DNA of 64,000 nt from Olavius algarvensis Delta 4 endosymbiont. Lineage in GTDB: Bacteria > Desulfobacterota > Desulfobacteria > Desulfobacterales > CAJINA01. The DNA lies in NCBI GenBank assembly GCA_905176665.1, contig CAJINA010000247.1:1-64000 (forward strand), read 5' to 3'. The position numbers were made by a program, and so were the translations under genes. Under the pieces are notes generated by a model that was given only the letters and a program-made list of their open reading frames with translations, was not told where the DNA came from and searched no databases. Position 1 is the stretch's first letter. Every line of letters starts with the position of its first letter. Of the stretch, positions 38,233 through 48,486 are shown piece after piece.

Positions 38233-38781
38233 GTGAAAGACATTCTGGTAAAAGAGATTATGATCCCGATTTCCAATTATGTGACCGTCCAGAAAGACGA
38301 CAATCTGACCGATGTCCTGCGGGCGATCGAGGATCGGCGGGCCGCCGATCAGGGACATGCCCACAGGGATGCCATCGTCGTCGACGAGAACGGACGGTTT
38401 GTCGGTAAAGTAACCATGATCGATATCTTTAGGGCCCTGGAGCCCAACTACCGCAAGACCAAGGACGAAAGAGATAGACAGCAGACCCTGACCGACGCTT
38501 TCGTGGAAAAAGCGGTCAAAGACTTCAAGCTCTGGTTGGATCCAGTTGAGACCATTTGCGAACGGGGCGGGAAGTTGAAAGTTGCCGATGCCATGCATGT
38601 GTCTGAAAAGTCGGAATACATCAAGGAAGAAGATACTCTTGAGCTTGCCATGAACTACTACGTTATGGGCGTGCACCAGCCGTTGATCGTCAGAAAAGGA
38701 GACGATGTAACCGGTGTCCTGCGGTTTGGAGATGTTTTCGAAATAGTCCGCGAGCAATTGGTAAACTGCGCACTGGGTTAG
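38233..38781 (+). CDS. CBS-domain protein
   Basis: 182 residues with a GTG start preceded by GAGG. There are two CBS motifs, about residues 8-65 (VQKDDNLTDVLRAIEDRR ... DAIVVDENGRFVGKVTMIDIFRAL) and 115-178 (IKEEDTLELAMNYYVMGVHQPLIVRKGDDVTGVLRFGDVF). They are separated by a charged helical stretch. The tandem pair would form a Bateman module binding an adenine nucleotide. No enzyme domain is attached, so it is a stand-alone energy sensor of unknown partner. The only neighbour on this strand is PFOR, behind a terminator. Confidence 0.85.
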   Translation: MKDILVKEIMIPISNYVTVQKDDNLTDVLRAIEDRRAADQGHAHRDAIVVDENGRFVGKVTMIDIFRALEPNYRKTKDERDRQQTLTDAFVEKAVKDFKLWLDPVETICERGGKLKVADAMHVSEKSEYIKEEDTLELAMNYYVMGVHQPLIVRKGDDVTGVLRFGDVFEIVREQLVNCALG

Positions 38782-38856
38782 ACCTGTTCAGCAAACAACC
38801 GTGCGAATTGACGCGGGCGTTCATGCGCACTTTTTATATTATTCAGGCTTTAAAAT

Positions 38857-39150
38857 ACCTGGTGCTCAGGGCCTGGTCAGAGATAATCGGCTTTGCCGTA
38901 AAAGATCGTAAAGTTGCTCAGGTATAAAGGTTGAAATCTGAAGGCTGATGGTGAAAGTGCTGAAAGAGCCATAAATCCAAGGCTCGTTCGATTCAGGGCC
39001 GACATTGTTTTCAATGCAGTCAATTCGACCAGATTGGGTTTGAGGTTTTTCTGCAGCCTTCAGCTTTGACCTAATCCCCTGGATCCGACCATGCCATGAA
39101 TGCGTCTTCTGGCTGCCGGCCTCTTTGAGCCAGGATTCTTTACAGTTCCG
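38857..39150 (+). repeat. Repeat family C, divergent copy C1
   Basis: It begins GGTGCTCAGGGCCTGGTCAGAGATAATCGGCT and ends GAGCCAGGATTCTTTACAG, both close to copies C2 and C3, while the middle has diverged. No ORF is supported in this 450-base gap between convergent genes. Confidence 0.55.
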
Positions 39151-39234
39151 TCATAGCCTGCCGCCACCTTTCCTCCGGGCAATGCGTTATCCCCCAGCAT
39201 GTCGACATTTTCACTACCGGATCTTTGACCGCGT

Positions 39235-40143
39235 CTATAGGCAGGCAAGCAGCAACGTGAGGGTGACCATACTGCAGGCGGTGGAAAAAAACAGGGCCGT
39301 CACCACAAAGCGGGGCGCGATGTCATGCTCCATGGCTATGATGGCGGTCAATATGGCCGCGGGCATCCCGGCCTGCAGGATACCGGCGGTTTTCTCGATA
39401 CCGTTAACGCCGAAAGGGGTGGCCAAAAGGGTCGCCAGCAGCGGTGCTGCGATCAGGCGCACGGTACTCACGATGATGACATCGCGGTCGATCTTGAACG
39501 CTTTGACTTCGGCCAGGAACATTCCCAGGGCTACCAGCATGACGGGGATCATGGCATCCGCCAGCAGGCCCGTCGTCCGGGAGACCATCAGGGGCAAATC
39601 AAAGTCGGTCAGGGGGAAGAACAACGCCGGAAAGACAACCAGAATTACCGGAGTTTTGAAAACCCGCCAGCTGGCAGACAGGCCGCCGCCGCGGCTCCAG
39701 TTGATATAGCTGATACTGACGAAAAAGGCGGCCACGTTGATGGCCACGAAATACAAGGTGGCGGTGAACACCGCGGCAGGCCCCAGTTTGAAATCGATGA
39801 TGGCAATACCGAAATTGGCCGCGTTTCCGAACGCGGCCACGGTGATATAGGCCGCAATCATCTCCCGGGAGCGTCCCAGCATCCGGGCTGTCAGGTAGCC
39901 AACCGCTGCACACGCCAGGGTTACGGTAACGATGTAGGCCATGGCCCGGGCCATGAGCCCGAACTCAACATTGGCCGCGCTGATGATGTTGAACACATAG
40001 GCCGGAATGAATACATAGTAGGCGCTCTTCGATAACGTCCGCGATTCCAACTTGAGCGGCGGCCCGGCGAAGTACCCGACGAGGATAACGCCAAATACCG
40101 GGGCCACAATATTCCAGAAAATGGCCAGGACGTCCAGGATCAT
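39235..40143 (-). CDS. AEC (auxin efflux carrier) family transporter
   Basis: 302 residues with about ten hydrophobic helices. The N-terminal helix FWNIVAPVFGVILVGYFAG and the loop PPLKLESRTLSKSAYYVFIPAYVFN are typical of AEC permeases, as is the C-terminal GMPAAILTAIIAMEHD. Bacterial members carry malonate, malate or other organic acids. It stands alone, convergent to the CBS gene, with repeat C1 beyond its stop codon and C2 upstream. Confidence 0.88.
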   Translation of the reverse strand: MILDVLAIFWNIVAPVFGVILVGYFAGPPLKLESRTLSKSAYYVFIPAYVFNIISAANVEFGLMARAMAYIVTVTLACAAVGYLTARMLGRSREMIAAYITVAAFGNAANFGIAIIDFKLGPAAVFTATLYFVAINVAAFFVSISYINWSRGGGLSASWRVFKTPVILVVFPALFFPLTDFDLPLMVSRTTGLLADAMIPVMLVALGMFLAEVKAFKIDRDVIIVSTVRLIAAPLLATLLATPFGVNGIEKTAGILQAGMPAAILTAIIAMEHDIAPRFVVTALFFSTACSMVTLTLLLACL

Positions 40144-40311
40144 ATTTTACCTTTATCTGTGCGGTTAGGCGGCCCAAGTCCAATGGCGGTCACCATAGCA
40201 TGTTTTCTACCCGGGGGCACTGCCTTTATGGCGCATTTGCCCGCTTTGCCTAGCGGAGACGAATATGCTACGGTGATGCATATTGATTCTGCGTTTAAAA
40301 GCCCGGTCCCC

Positions 40312-40640
40312 TGGGCCGCTTCTAAGAAAGTTGGCTATGCCGGGGGGGCCGATTCCAGGTACTTAGGCTGTAGGCTGAAGGCTGTTAGGTAGTGCCTCTC
40401 CACGATTAGAAACCATGGATGGGAGTTGTTAGCTGTTCGCCATTAGCTTTTGACTGAGATGCAAAAAGCAATGACGTTCCGGATCGCAAATCGAAAAAAG
40501 CTAAACCCCGAGATCTTCCTACAGCCTAAATGCCTATCGCCTATACACGTGAATCCGGCCACGCCAGCATAAGCGTGCGTTGGTAGCACGCCCCTTCCTG
40601 GGGCAAGCCAAAGCCTGGTTCTCCGGGCCAGGATTTTTTA
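40312..40640 (+). repeat. Repeat family C, copy C2
   Basis: About 330 bases aligning with C3 (46790-47117). Shared blocks include GTAGTGCCTCTCCACGATT, CATGGATGGGAGTT and GAGATGCAAAAAGCAATG. The copy ends with two hairpins: GCCCC-TTCCT-GGGGC and CCTGG-N9-CCAGG. It lies directly upstream of the thioesterase gene, as C3 lies upstream of the COG2403 gene. Confidence 0.8.
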
Positions 40641-40693
40641 CATGTCTTCGGAGAAACGTTTTTAACGATTGGAATACGATCGGAGGTGCGACC

Positions 40694-41113
40694 ATGCAAG
40701 ATACCCTGCAACCCGGCCTTGAACACACCTTTACCTTTCAGCTGCCGGAATCTAAAACCGTCCCGGCCCTTTATCCCGAGGCGCCGGAATTCGCGGTAAT
40801 GCCCAAAGTATTCGCCACCGGTTTCATGGTCGGTTTCATCGAGTGGGTCTGCATTCAGGCAGTGAACCCGCATATCGACTGGCCGGCGGAGCAGACCGTT
40901 GGCACCAAGGTCAACATCAGCCACACGTCAGCCACGCCACCCGGCATGGAAGTCAGTGCCACCGTCAAATTGATCGAGGTCGACCGCAAACGCCTGGTGT
41001 TCGAGGTGGAGGCCCGTGACGAGGCCGGCCTGATCGGCAAGGGAACCCACGAGCGTTTTGTCATCAATGCGGAGAAATTCAATCAGGCCCTGGAGGAGAA
41101 AATCAGACGGTAG
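40694..41113 (+). CDS. FlK-like hot-dog thioesterase
   Basis: 139 residues from the ATG at 40694, which follows GGAGG. Hot-dog fold resembling fluoroacetyl-CoA thioesterase FlK. The catalytic triad positions are T42 (FATGF), E50 (GFIEWVC) and H77 (NISHTSATPPG), matching FlK T42/E50/H76. Most homologues hydrolyse other short acyl-CoAs, so a housekeeping acyl-CoA role is more likely than fluoroacetate resistance. It is a single gene behind repeat C2. Confidence 0.85.
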   Translation: MQDTLQPGLEHTFTFQLPESKTVPALYPEAPEFAVMPKVFATGFMVGFIEWVCIQAVNPHIDWPAEQTVGTKVNISHTSATPPGMEVSATVKLIEVDRKRLVFEVEARDEAGLIGKGTHERFVINAEKFNQALEEKIRR

Positions 41114-41217
41114 AAATGTTCCCGGGTCTTAAGCTATTCAGACCGCCGGGTTTATTTTCAGCTTTTTGCTTTAGAAACAAACGATAACAACTATTATACA
41201 CAAAATTATACTACTAA

Positions 41218-41453
41218 ATGATTGAAATTAAACCATTCTATAGGATCATATCCGTCATTGGTTGTATTTTATTTGGTGTTTGGTCTGCCTTATTTTTACA
41301 GGATATGTTTAATTCCGGACTTACATTGAAAGAATACAAGTTATTTATTCCTGTAATCTTCTGGGCCATTTTTTTCTAATTGTAAGTGTTTCAGGAAAAT
41401 GGCCAGAGGTCGTAGTTTTTCAATTTATGAAGAAAGAAAATGAATCCAAATGA
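41218..41453 (+). pseudogene. Small membrane protein frame, apparently shifted at a T7 run
   Basis: An AT-rich frame starts MIEIKPFYRIISVIGCILFG and makes two hydrophobic segments in 53 residues before stopping at 41379, inside WAIFF. One extra T in the seven-T run (about 41369-41375) would continue it as FFLIVSVSGKWPEVVVFQF and on to a TGA at 41453, about 78 residues in all. No good ribosome site is visible. It could be a decayed gene, a sequencing indel or chance. No family recognised. Confidence 0.35.
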
Positions 41454-41571
41454 TCACCCGAAAAATCTTGGTGTCAATTATTCAGTAACCGAAAACTGGG
41501 TACAACATATCACTTAAGTGGGACGCTAAAGGTCGCGGCGCCCCTTAGTTCAAACGTTAAGAGACGATGCC

Positions 41572-42459
41572 ATGCTGTTTCCTGTATCCGGGGTTGAGGT
41601 CAGTCCGGTAATTCCATTCGTGGTGGCTTTCTTTGTGTCTTTCCTGACTTCCATGGGCGGCGTGTCCGGGGCTTTCCTGCTGCTTCCTTTCCAAGTCAGT
41701 GTGCTTGGCTACACGGCCCCATCGGTCAGTGCAACCAATCAGCTTTTCAACATCATTGCCATCCCGAGCGGGGTCTATCGGTATTTGCGTGAAGGACGCA
41801 TGCTGTGGCCACTGACCCTGGCTGTGATCATCGGAACGCTTCCCGGAGTATTCATCGGTGCCTGGGTGCGCATCGAGTATCTTCCCGAGCCCAGGCACTT
41901 CAAATTGTTTGTAGCCGCAGTTCTGCTCTACATTGGTTTGCGCCTGGCAAAGGATGCCCTGCGCAGGAAAGAAAAGGCCCGCCCAACAGATTCGGCCGAT
42001 TCCTTTACAGTGCGGGTAATACATTCAACTTTCAAGCGGGTTGAGTTTGAATTCGATTCCGAGACCTATAGTTTTTCCCCGCCACTTGTTTATTTCATCT
42101 GCTTTCTGGTTGGCATAGCAGGCGGGATCTACGGTATTGGGGGCGGGGCCATCGTCGCCCCCTTTTTTGTTGCCATCGTCGGCCTGCCGGTCCATACGGT
42201 AGCCGGGGCTGCTTTGATGGGGACCTTTGTCACGTCTGTCGCGGGAGTTCTATTTTACCAGTTCCTGGCCGGATTTTACCCCGGCCTATCAGTCTCGCCC
42301 GATTGGCTGTTAGGCTCCCTGTTCGGGCTGGGGGGCGTGTTAGGCATGTATTGCGGCGCGCGGACGCAAAGATTCATACCGGCTCCGGCAATCAACACCA
42401 TTTTATGCATTTGCATACTGCTGGTGGCCGGGAAATACATTGCCGACTTTTTTTCTTGA
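41572..42459 (+). CDS. TauE/SafE family sulfite/organosulfonate exporter
   Basis: 295 residues with about eight hydrophobic helices in two homologous halves: GGVSGAFLLLPFQVSVLG near residue 27 and GGIYGIGGGAIVAPFFVAIVGLP near residue 184. These are typical of TauE/SafE permeases. Members export sulfite, sulfoacetate or related anions. An acidic/basic loop (RRKEKARPTD...) divides the halves. It is a single gene; nothing in the sequence identifies the substrate. Confidence 0.88.
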   Translation: MLFPVSGVEVSPVIPFVVAFFVSFLTSMGGVSGAFLLLPFQVSVLGYTAPSVSATNQLFNIIAIPSGVYRYLREGRMLWPLTLAVIIGTLPGVFIGAWVRIEYLPEPRHFKLFVAAVLLYIGLRLAKDALRRKEKARPTDSADSFTVRVIHSTFKRVEFEFDSETYSFSPPLVYFICFLVGIAGGIYGIGGGAIVAPFFVAIVGLPVHTVAGAALMGTFVTSVAGVLFYQFLAGFYPGLSVSPDWLLGSLFGLGGVLGMYCGARTQRFIPAPAINTILCICILLVAGKYIADFFS

Positions 42460-42749
42460 AATACCGGCCTGTGCGCAATTCCATTTTTTTACCGTGACCC
42501 ATCGGGCAACGGCGGCCGGAAGCTTGGTTTTTTCTTTCATGCTGGAAACCCGGGTGGGGATAAACGGCGGCGGCTCCATGTATTTCAGGACCTGCAGGCT
42601 ATAATCAGGGTTCAGCAGTTAGCTTATAAAGGCCGCGGCAGCCTCCGGGTTCGGCCCGTTTTGAGCATGGTGATGCCGTACGTACACCATTTGCCTTTGT
42701 GTGATTGCGGCCGCCGGGTGAGATGCGTTCAGGTATACGGACGAATGAC
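42460..42749. other. Gene-free stretch between convergent genes
   Basis: About 290 bases between the TauE/SafE gene and the metallophosphatase gene. No convincing ORF, repeat copy or T-run terminator was found. Confidence 0.4.
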
Positions 42750-43682
42750 TCAGGTAGCCGCTGTAGTGTTGCGGGCGGGGTGGTTTTTAGCGGTGAATAG
42801 CCTGAAACGGGTGATTTCAGGCGGCGCCCCGAGCCGGAAGGGAAAAACCAGGGTGCCGATACCGCGATTGACATATGTGTAGCCGTGGTCTTCCTTGACG
42901 AGGCCGGCCATGTAGCGCGCCGGGTTGTCGATGGGCATAAAATGATGGGTCAGGTACGGGATGGCCAACTGCCCGCCGTGGGTATGCCCACAGATCGTCA
43001 GGTCAATACCCATCTTCTTATTTATATCGGTCATGATATCCGGGCTATGGGAAAGGAGAATCTTGAATTGTTCTATCGGGATATCACGTAAGGAGCCCGG
43101 AAGATCATGAGAGAACCAGACATCGTCGATGCCGGCTATGTGTATAGTTTCCTGGCCGCGGACAACCGGTGTTGAGGTGTTGCGCAGAAACTGGATGCCA
43201 ACCTTTTCCAGTTCGGCCACCAGTCGCTTTTCCGTGTCCAGGCCGTCCCATTGATCATGATTTCCAAGGACGGCCAGCTTTTTACCGGCTTTCAAATTCC
43301 CCAGGACCCGGGCCACCATGGCCGTATAATCATGGCTTGATATCGGCAGCCACTTTTTCCAGAAATCGTTTACCGCTCCGGTAATGATATCCCCGGTGAC
43401 GACCACCAGATCTTTGTCGAGCTGGTTGACGCGCTCAACTACCCGCATTAAATAGTCCTCACCTACCCAGAAACTGGCATGCAGATCCGAAATCTGAGTT
43501 ATGCGGTAATCGTTGAAGACCGGCGGCAAATTGGGGTAGTTGAGCCGGACGGTTTCAACCGCGAGGTTGTCACGCCGGGTAAACATAAATGCCAATAGCC
43601 CCAGCACAGAGAACCGGAAGCCATGTTTCAGGAAGGCCCGGCGATTCATTGGTTTTTTGAAGAGCGGTCGCGTGGGTTTCAT
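42750..43682 (-). CDS. Calcineurin-like metallophosphatase (YkuE type), exported
   Basis: 310 residues from the start at 43682 (GGGAG upstream); the longer frame to 43787 adds unlikely residues. The N-terminus PMNRRAFLKHGFRFSVLGLLAFMF is a twin-arginine-like signal or anchor. The metallophosphatase motifs follow in order: TQISDLHASF, VVTGDIITG, LGNHDQWDG and CGHTHGGQL, all intact for a two-metal site. It would act at the outer face of the inner membrane. YkuE-type homologues act on lipid or nucleotide phosphoesters, but the substrate here is unknown. Confidence 0.87.
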   Translation of the reverse strand: MKPTRPLFKKPMNRRAFLKHGFRFSVLGLLAFMFTRRDNLAVETVRLNYPNLPPVFNDYRITQISDLHASFWVGEDYLMRVVERVNQLDKDLVVVTGDIITGAVNDFWKKWLPISSHDYTAMVARVLGNLKAGKKLAVLGNHDQWDGLDTEKRLVAELEKVGIQFLRNTSTPVVRGQETIHIAGIDDVWFSHDLPGSLRDIPIEQFKILLSHSPDIMTDINKKMGIDLTICGHTHGGQLAIPYLTHHFMPIDNPARYMAGLVKEDHGYTYVNRGIGTLVFPFRLGAPPEITRFRLFTAKNHPARNTTAAT

Positions 43683-43825
43683 CTTTATCTCCCGGTGCCG
43701 GTCATGCAGGCGTCCATTTATGGTGGTAACCAATATCATATTGAATATCAAGTAGCTTGGAGATGAACCTCGATTACTTCTCGCCATGGGCAGTGATTTC
43801 AGTTGACAGGCAGAACGGGATGGTC

Positions 43826-43842
43826 TAATGGGTGACCCATTA
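43826..43842. promoter_or_regulatory. Operator-like palindrome upstream of the second gntR gene
   Basis: TAATGGGTGACCCATTA is a perfect 8+1+8 palindrome 38 bases before the gntR start codon at 43880. Its position suggests autoregulation. Its sequence differs from the ATTGGTnnnACCAAT operators, so the two GntR proteins probably have separate targets. Confidence 0.6.
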
Positions 43843-43879
43843 AGTTTTCCCTTTCAGTCCAAAGACAGGATGCCAGCCA

Positions 43880-44593
43880 ATGTTTCAAAAAACCAACCAG
43901 CACAGGGTGTTTGAAGACCTGGTCAATCAAATCGAAGGGGCCATATTAGACGGCCGTTTAAAAGTGGGTGACAAACTGCCCCCCCAGCGGGAATTGGTTG
44001 AGATGTTCCAGACCAGCCGGGCTTCCTTGCGTGAAGCGCTGCGGGTTCTGGAGCAAAAGGGCCTGATTGATATCAAATTGGGTGTTAGCGGCGGGGCGGT
44101 CATCAAGGCGGTCGATACCGAGCCGGTCACGGAAAGTCTGGCTCTGCTCATTCAACACCAGAAGGTTTCGCTGGAAGAACTTGCCGAGTTTCGGGAAGGG
44201 GTGGAGGGCCATGTGGCGGCCCTGGCTGCCCGGCGGGCCTCACCCGCAGAAATCCGGAAGCTCAGGGAACTGCTGGAAACTGCCCGCGAATATGTAGCCC
44301 AGGGAATCGTTGCGTGGGAGGCCTTTTGCGATGTAGACAACGCCATCCACGTGGCCATTGCCGCGGCCAGCGGCAACTCTGTCTATGGATTTGTGCTGCG
44401 CATGGTGCATGACAACATCCAGCGTTACTACGAGGCATACCCGCTCAAAGACGAACGAATATTGAAAGAGAATTATGAGGACCTGTATGAAATTGTACAG
44501 GCCCTGGAGAAAAAGCAGGCTACTGTCGTAAAATCCCTGGTGCAGGGACACGTGCGGCGGTTTAACCGGTACATGCTGAACCATGAGTGTTAG
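43880..44593 (+). CDS. GntR family regulator, FadR subfamily (ornithine/carbamoyl cluster)
   Basis: 237 residues. The winged helix-turn-helix (about 10-75) has [30 protein letters not shown], and the FCD domain (about 95-225) is all-helical with the usual metal-binding acidic and histidine residues. It is eight bases upstream of rocD on the same strand and preceded by a 17-base palindrome. It most likely controls the rocD-argF-GTPase-arcC-pyrB genes in response to an amino acid or organic acid. Confidence 0.88.
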   Translation: MFQKTNQHRVFEDLVNQIEGAILDGRLKVGDKLPPQRELVEMFQTSRASLREALRVLEQKGLIDIKLGVSGGAVIKAVDTEPVTESLALLIQHQKVSLEELAEFREGVEGHVAALAARRASPAEIRKLRELLETAREYVAQGIVAWEAFCDVDNAIHVAIAAASGNSVYGFVLRMVHDNIQRYYEAYPLKDERILKENYEDLYEIVQALEKKQATVVKSLVQGHVRRFNRYMLNHEC

Positions 44594-44601
44594 GAGGAAT
44601 C

Positions 44602-45801
44602 ATGTTAACTGCAGACTATATCAACCTTGAAGACGAATTGGGTGCCCACAACTACAAGCCCCTGAACGTGGTGCTGAACAAGGGCGCAGGCATCTGGGTA
44701 TGGGATGTGGAAGGCAAAAAATACCTGGACTGCCTTTCAGCGTATTCGGCCGTGAACCAGGGTCACTGCCACCCGGAGATTCTAAAGACCATGCAAGCGC
44801 AAGCCGCCAGGCTGACCCTTACTTCCCGGGCTTTTCGTAATGATCAACTGGGCCTTTTCTATAAAGAGATCTGCCATCTTACCAATTCTCACAAGGTGCT
44901 GCCCATGAACAGCGGGGCCGAGGCGGTGGAAACGGTTATTAAAACGGTCCGCAAGTGGGGCTACCAGGTGAAAGGCGTTCCCAAAGACCAGGCCGAGATC
45001 ATCGTTTGTGCGGATAATTTCCACGGCCGTACCATTACCATCGTGGGATTCAGCACGGATGAAAACTCCCGCGGCGGCTTCGGGCCCTTCACGCCTGGAT
45101 TTAAAATTATTCCTTTTGGTGATGCGGATGCCCTGGAAGCGGCCATCTCGCCCAACACGGTAGCGTTTCTGGTGGAGCCTATCCAGGGGGAGGCCGGGGT
45201 GATCATTCCGCCCCCGGGTTATCTGAAAACCGCCCGCGAGATCTGCAGCCGTCATAACGTCGTGCTGGTACTCGATGAAATCCAGACCGGACTCGGGAGA
45301 ACCGGGAAAATGCTGGCCGAAGAGCACGAGGGTATCGAGGCCGATCTCACCCTGGTGGGCAAGGCGTTGTCCGGCGGCTACTACCCGGTGTCGGCCGTCC
45401 TGTCGAACAAGGAGGTTATGGATGTACTGCAGCCCGGTGAGCACGGCAGCACATTCGGTGGTAACCCGCTGGCCTGTGCCGTGGCCCGAACGGCACTCCG
45501 GGTTCTGGACGAAGAGAACCTCGTTGAAAACGCTGCCCGGATGGGAACCTATTTCCTGGAAGGACTGCGGCAGATCAACAATGCCCAGATCAAAGAGATC
45601 CGCGGCCGGGGGTTGATGCTTGCCGTTGAGTTTGATCCCGCGGCCGGGGGTGCCCGCCAATACTGCGAACAGCTGCAGCAAGCAGGCATCCTCTGCAAAG
45701 AAACCCACGACCATACCATCCGGTTTGCGCCACCATTGGTAATTACCCGTGATGATATCGACTGGGCAATGGAGAAAATTTCAGCCGTTCTTGCCGGCTG
45801 A
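44602..45801 (+). CDS. rocD: Ornithine--oxo-acid aminotransferase
   Basis: 399 residues from the ATG at 44602 (AGGAGGAAT upstream). PLP-dependent class III aminotransferase with NSGAEAVET, the [13 protein letters not shown] region and the catalytic lysine in [16 protein letters not shown], followed by [15 protein letters not shown]. The N-terminus ([44 protein letters not shown]) is strongly RocD-like. It converts ornithine and 2-oxoglutarate to glutamate semialdehyde and glutamate. It is translated directly after gntR and shares the cluster with ornithine carbamoyltransferase, so ornithine is a branch point here. Confidence 0.92.
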   Translation: MLTADYINLEDELGAHNYKPLNVVLNKGAGIWVWDVEGKKYLDCLSAYSAVNQGHCHPEILKTMQAQAARLTLTSRAFRNDQLGLFYKEICHLTNSHKVLPMNSGAEAVETVIKTVRKWGYQVKGVPKDQAEIIVCADNFHGRTITIVGFSTDENSRGGFGPFTPGFKIIPFGDADALEAAISPNTVAFLVEPIQGEAGVIIPPPGYLKTAREICSRHNVVLVLDEIQTGLGRTGKMLAEEHEGIEADLTLVGKALSGGYYPVSAVLSNKEVMDVLQPGEHGSTFGGNPLACAVARTALRVLDEENLVENAARMGTYFLEGLRQINNAQIKEIRGRGLMLAVEFDPAAGGARQYCEQLQQAGILCKETHDHTIRFAPPLVITRDDIDWAMEKISAVLAG

Positions 45802-45834
45802 TGATAGCAACCAATGAATAGATAGCCTCTATAA

Positions 45835-46773
<939 letters not shown>

Positions 46774-46789
46774 TTCAGTGTTACAAATC

Positions 46790-47117
46790 TGGTCCTCAGG
46801 GCCAGGTCAGAGATAATTGGCTATGCCGGGGTAACGGATACCAGGTGTTTAGTCTGAAGACTGAAGGTAGTGCCTCTCCACGATTGGAAATCATGGATGG
46901 GAGTTATTAGCTGATAGCCATTAGCTTTTAGATGAGATGCAAAAAGCAATGCACTTCCGAATCGCTAATTGCTAAAAGCTAAATTCTGAGATTTTCCTTC
47001 AGCCTTCTGTCTTCGGCCTGATGCCCTGAATCCGGCCACGCCAGAACAGCGCGATTTGGTAGTACGCCCCTTCCAGGGGCAATCCAAAGCCTGGTCCGCC
47101 GGGCCAGGATTCTTTAA
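46790..47117 (+). repeat. Repeat family C, copy C3
   Basis: About 330 bases very similar to C2 (40312-40640). It starts with the stem CTGGTCCTCAGGGCCAG and ends with hairpins GCCCC-TTCCA-GGGGC (about 47068-47082) and CCTGG-TCCGCCGGG-CCAGG (about 47091-47109). The ribosome site AAAGGAG of the COG2403 gene follows immediately. It interrupts the argF-arcC cluster. Confidence 0.8.
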
Positions 47118-47130
47118 AAGGAGAAGCCGC

Positions 47131-48465
47131 ATGGTTGAAAAAGTACTGATCATGGGAGCCGCCGGTCGCGACTTCCACAACTTCAATGTCTATTTTCGCG
47201 ATAACAAACGCTACAACGTGATCGGCTTTACCGCCACCCAGATCCCCGATATTGACGGCCGACGCTATCCTCCGGAATTGGCCGGCCGGATGTACCTCGA
47301 GGGGATCCCCATTCATACCGACGAAAAACTGGCCGAGCTGATCAAAACCCACAGCATCGACCTGGTGGCGTTTTCATACAGCGACGTGCCGCACAATGAG
47401 GTGATGCACAAGGCATCGGTGGTCACAGCCGCCGGTGCGGATTTTATCATCATCGGTGCGCCTTATACGATGCTGACCTCATCGAAACAGGTCGTGTCGG
47501 TCTGTGCGGTCCGGACCGGATGCGGTAAATCCCAAACCAGCCGCAAGGTGTGCCAGATCCTGCAGAAAATGGGCAAGCAGGTCGTGACGGTCAGACATCC
47601 CATGCCCTATGGGGATCTGACCCGTCAAATCACGCAACGGTTTTCATCCTATGCGGACCTGGAAAAACATAACTGTACCATCGAAGAACGGGAAGAGTAT
47701 GAACCGGTAGTGGCCATGGGCGCGGTGATCTATGCCGGGATCGACTATGAGAAAATTCTGCGCGCGGCCGAGAAGGAAGCCGATGTGATCATTTGGGACG
47801 GCGGCAACAATGATGCCCCGTTTTTCAATCCCGATGTGAATATCGTGGTTTTCGATCCCCACCGGGCAGGGCATGAAACCACCTATCACCCCGGTGAGAC
47901 CAACATGCTCATGGCCGATATAGCCATCATCAACAAGGTGGACAGCGCCGCGCCTGAAAAGGTCGCGCAGGTCCGCCAAACAATCGAACAGCACAACCCG
48001 GAAGCGGATATTATCCTGGCGGATTCCGCTATCCTGGTGGATAATCCGGCCCAGATCGAGGGCCAACGGGTCCTGGTGGTTGAAGACGGCCCTACGCTGA
48101 CCCATGGTGAAATGGCCTACGGCGCCGGTACGATTGCGGCCCAGCGTTATCAGGCGGCCAAAATCGTAGACCCGCGGCCCTACCTGGCCGGTACGCTCAA
48201 AGAGACATTCGCATCCTATCCGGGGATCGGTGCCCTGCTGCCGGCCATGGGTTACAGCCCCCGCCAGGTCCAGGACATGCAGACAACCATCAACAATACC
48301 GATTGTGACCTGGTGCTTTTTGCCACCCCCATCGATTTGACCCGTTTGATCGAGATCAACAAGCCGACCCTGCGCGTCCGCTACGAATACAGTGACAATA
48401 GCGATCCGACTCTGGAAAGCCTGTTGATTCAGCATCTGGATCACAACAGGGATGAAAAGGCGTAA
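47131..48465 (+). CDS. COG2403 predicted GTPase, cyclic 2,3-diphosphoglycerate synthetase-related
   Basis: 444 residues. The N-terminal segment VLIMGAAGRDFHNFNVYFRDN and the P-loop AVRTGCGKSQTS (about residue 128) identify the COG2403/CpgS-like family. NKVDSA near residue 270 resembles the NKxD guanine motif. Archaeal relatives make cyclic 2,3-diphosphoglycerate, but bacterial members next to carbamate kinase have no settled function. It lies 21 bases ahead of arcC and behind repeat C3. It is co-transcribed with carbamate metabolism, so an accessory or alternative kinase-like role is inferred only. Confidence 0.8.
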   Translation: MVEKVLIMGAAGRDFHNFNVYFRDNKRYNVIGFTATQIPDIDGRRYPPELAGRMYLEGIPIHTDEKLAELIKTHSIDLVAFSYSDVPHNEVMHKASVVTAAGADFIIIGAPYTMLTSSKQVVSVCAVRTGCGKSQTSRKVCQILQKMGKQVVTVRHPMPYGDLTRQITQRFSSYADLEKHNCTIEEREEYEPVVAMGAVIYAGIDYEKILRAAEKEADVIIWDGGNNDAPFFNPDVNIVVFDPHRAGHETTYHPGETNMLMADIAIINKVDSAAPEKVAQVRQTIEQHNPEADIILADSAILVDNPAQIEGQRVLVVEDGPTLTHGEMAYGAGTIAAQRYQAAKIVDPRPYLAGTLKETFASYPGIGALLPAMGYSPRQVQDMQTTINNTDCDLVLFATPIDLTRLIEINKPTLRVRYEYSDNSDPTLESLLIQHLDHNRDEKA

Positions 48466-48486
48466 GGCGCTAGTGAGGACGGCAGC

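Noticed and set aside
39325-40035. 236-codon plus-strand frame antisense to the AEC transporter
   Set aside because: Hydrophilic Gly/Asp/Gln-rich shadow of a membrane protein gene.
40694-41113. Fluoroacetate resistance by the FlK-like thioesterase
   Set aside because: Catalytic residues match FlK, but most homologues with this triad act on ordinary short acyl-CoAs and no organofluorine genes are nearby.
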